Below the pieces are notes generated by a model. The model was not told the origin of the DNA. It saw only the letters and a list, made by a program, of their open reading frames with translations, and did no database searches. From positions 1 through 14,632 of the forward strand of contig DATAAM010000158.1 of the NCBI GenBank assembly GCA_036260075.1: DNA of 14,632 nt, written 5' to 3'. Of this stretch, positions 14,087 through 14,632 are shown piece by piece. Both the position numbers and the translations under genes were made by a program. The DNA comes from DATAAM01 sp036260075. Its GTDB lineage: Bacteria; Actinomycetota; Acidimicrobiia; Acidimicrobiales; JAHWLA01. Numbering within the stretch: position 1 is the first letter of the stretch; each line of letters begins with the position of its first letter.

Positions 14087-14093
14087 CGGAGGC

Positions 14094-14632
14094 GTGGTCC
14101 CCAAGCGCTTTCGCCCGCTGGTCGAGCAGACAGCCGACTTGGCCGCGCGGTTCGCGGGCGCGGGCAAGCGGCTCTACTTGGTGGGCGGCGTCGTGCGCGA
14201 CTCACTGCTCGACCGCGTGCGCGAACAGGACGATCTCGACTTCACCACCGACGCCCTCCCCGACGAGATCGAGGCGATCGTGCGCCCGGAGGCGGAGGCC
14301 GTGTGGCTGCAGGGCAAGCGGTTCGGCACGGTCGGATGCCTCTGGCGGGGACGCCGCTGCGAGATCACCACGCACCGGGCCGAGGCCTACGAGCCCGACT
14401 CGCGCAAGCCCGACGTGCGGTTCAGCGATACAGTCGAGGCCGACCTCAGCCGGCGCGACTTCACGGTCAACGCCATGGCCTTGCGCCTCCCCGACTTCGA
14501 GCTGGTCGATCCCTTCGGGGGCATCGCCGACCTGGCGGCCAAGCGCCTGCGCACGCCGATCGCGCCGGAGGAGTCGTTCGCCGACGACCCGTTGCGCATG
14601 CTGCGGGCGGCGCGGTTCGTGGCGGGCTACGA
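14094..14632 (+). CDS. pcnA: CCA tRNA nucleotidyltransferase / poly(A) polymerase, 5' part
   Basis: The first 179 codons of a class II nucleotidyltransferase; the gene runs off the right edge. Seen are LYLVGGVVRDSLLD (27-40) with the GGxVRD signature, the metal-binding carboxylates in DDLDFTTDA (D47, D49), the FGTVG strand (77-81), EITTHRAEAY (90-99), RRDFTVNAMA (120-129, nucleotide-binding motif) and DPLRMLRAARF near the end. The protein adds CCA to tRNA 3' ends, or in some bacteria adds tails to RNA; the two roles cannot be split from this part, and the C-terminal HD or RNA-binding region is outside the window. GTG 14094 is used because it starts the domain at the usual distance and has a leaderless-type -10. 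Its presence fixes the link to the murJ region of other actinobacteria. Confidence 0.93.
   Translation, partial: MVPKRFRPLVEQTADLAARFAGAGKRLYLVGGVVRDSLLDRVREQDDLDFTTDALPDEIEAIVRPEAEAVWLQGKRFGTVGCLWRGRRCEITTHRAEAYEPDSRKPDVRFSDTVEADLSRRDFTVNAMALRLPDFELVDPFGGIADLAAKRLRTPIAPEESFADDPLRMLRAARFVAGY

Larger units (their letters stand above)
13939..14093. promoter_or_regulatory. divergent control region of the fibre cassette and pcnA
   Basis: This 155-bp gap holds the start signals for two divergent genes. Seen in it: the TasA-like ribosome site GGAGGGAGAG (13957-13948, minus strand); an inverted repeat CTCACG-CCG-CGTGAG (14004-14018), a possible operator; a smaller GTTT-ACG-AAAC repeat (14027-14037); and the pcnA -10. 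I could not find a convincing -10/-35 pair for the minus strand. No small gene or RNA gene is supported. Confidence 0.5.

Noticed and set aside
14051..14093. Possible tRNA-like sequence before pcnA
   Set aside because: No complete cloverleaf, no T-loop GTTCGAATCC match and no paired acceptor ends could be drawn.
14174..14599. Small minus-strand frames at the right end
   Set aside because: They are antisense to the clear pcnA coding sequence and resemble no known protein.
1..14632. CRISPR array, insertion sequence, integrase or prophage genes
   Set aside because: No regularly spaced direct repeats, no terminal inverted repeats with target duplications and no recombinase motifs were found.

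Overview
The window is about 70% GC DNA from a high-GC Gram-positive bacterium. Its tightly packed genes, frequent GTG starts and 4-nt stop/start overlaps suit an actinomycete. The core order pcnA ... DUF6049 protein, murJ, Ser/Thr kinase, SigM-type sigma factor, anti-sigma factor matches the near-origin neighbourhood I know from Mycobacterium and Streptomyces, which continues into trxB/trxA and parA/parB. The class Acidimicrobiia is my best guess; that is inference, not something the sequence proves.

Layout. (1) 8375 down to 37, minus strand: one long, nearly gapless gene row. It runs GNAT acetyltransferase, DUF6049 membrane-anchored exoprotein, murJ lipid II flippase, a small TadE-like membrane protein, a DegV/FakB fatty-acid-binding protein, a transmembrane Ser/Thr kinase with an outer sugar-binding-like domain, an ECF sigma factor and its zinc-binding anti-sigma factor. 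Together these read as a cell-envelope synthesis and envelope-sensing operon. (2) 8413-10530, plus strand: a class II histone-deacetylase-like amidohydrolase, then an orphan pilT (pilus retraction ATPase). (3) 10546-10593: a nested palindrome between convergent genes. (4) 13938 down to 10618, minus strand: a five-gene surface cassette of TasA/camelysin-like fibre protein, SipW-type signal peptidase, small FN3 exoprotein, WxL-like protein and DUF916 (WxL-interacting) membrane protein. (5) 14094 to the right edge, plus strand: pcnA (CCA-adding enzyme/poly(A) polymerase family), cut by the window end.

The most unusual part is the surface cassette. It joins two systems best known from low-GC Firmicutes, TasA/SipW fibres and WxL/WxLIP wall complexes, in one high-GC operon set inside a conserved near-origin block. 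TasA-like and FN3 proteins share a SipW-type signal region, so the signal peptidase probably matures both. WxL and DUF916 proteins would then form the wall-attached part, with the DUF916 protein held in the membrane by its C-terminal helix. A 15-bp hairpin between the fibre gene and the peptidase gene could set their relative amounts.

Regulatory signals: a TARCCT hexamer sits 6-9 nt before the first codon of pcnA, the deacetylase and the GNAT gene, suggesting leaderless or nearly leaderless transcripts. No RNA genes, CRISPR arrays, insertion sequences or transposases were seen. No gene-free stretch exceeds 300 bases; the longest is 155 bp (13939-14093).
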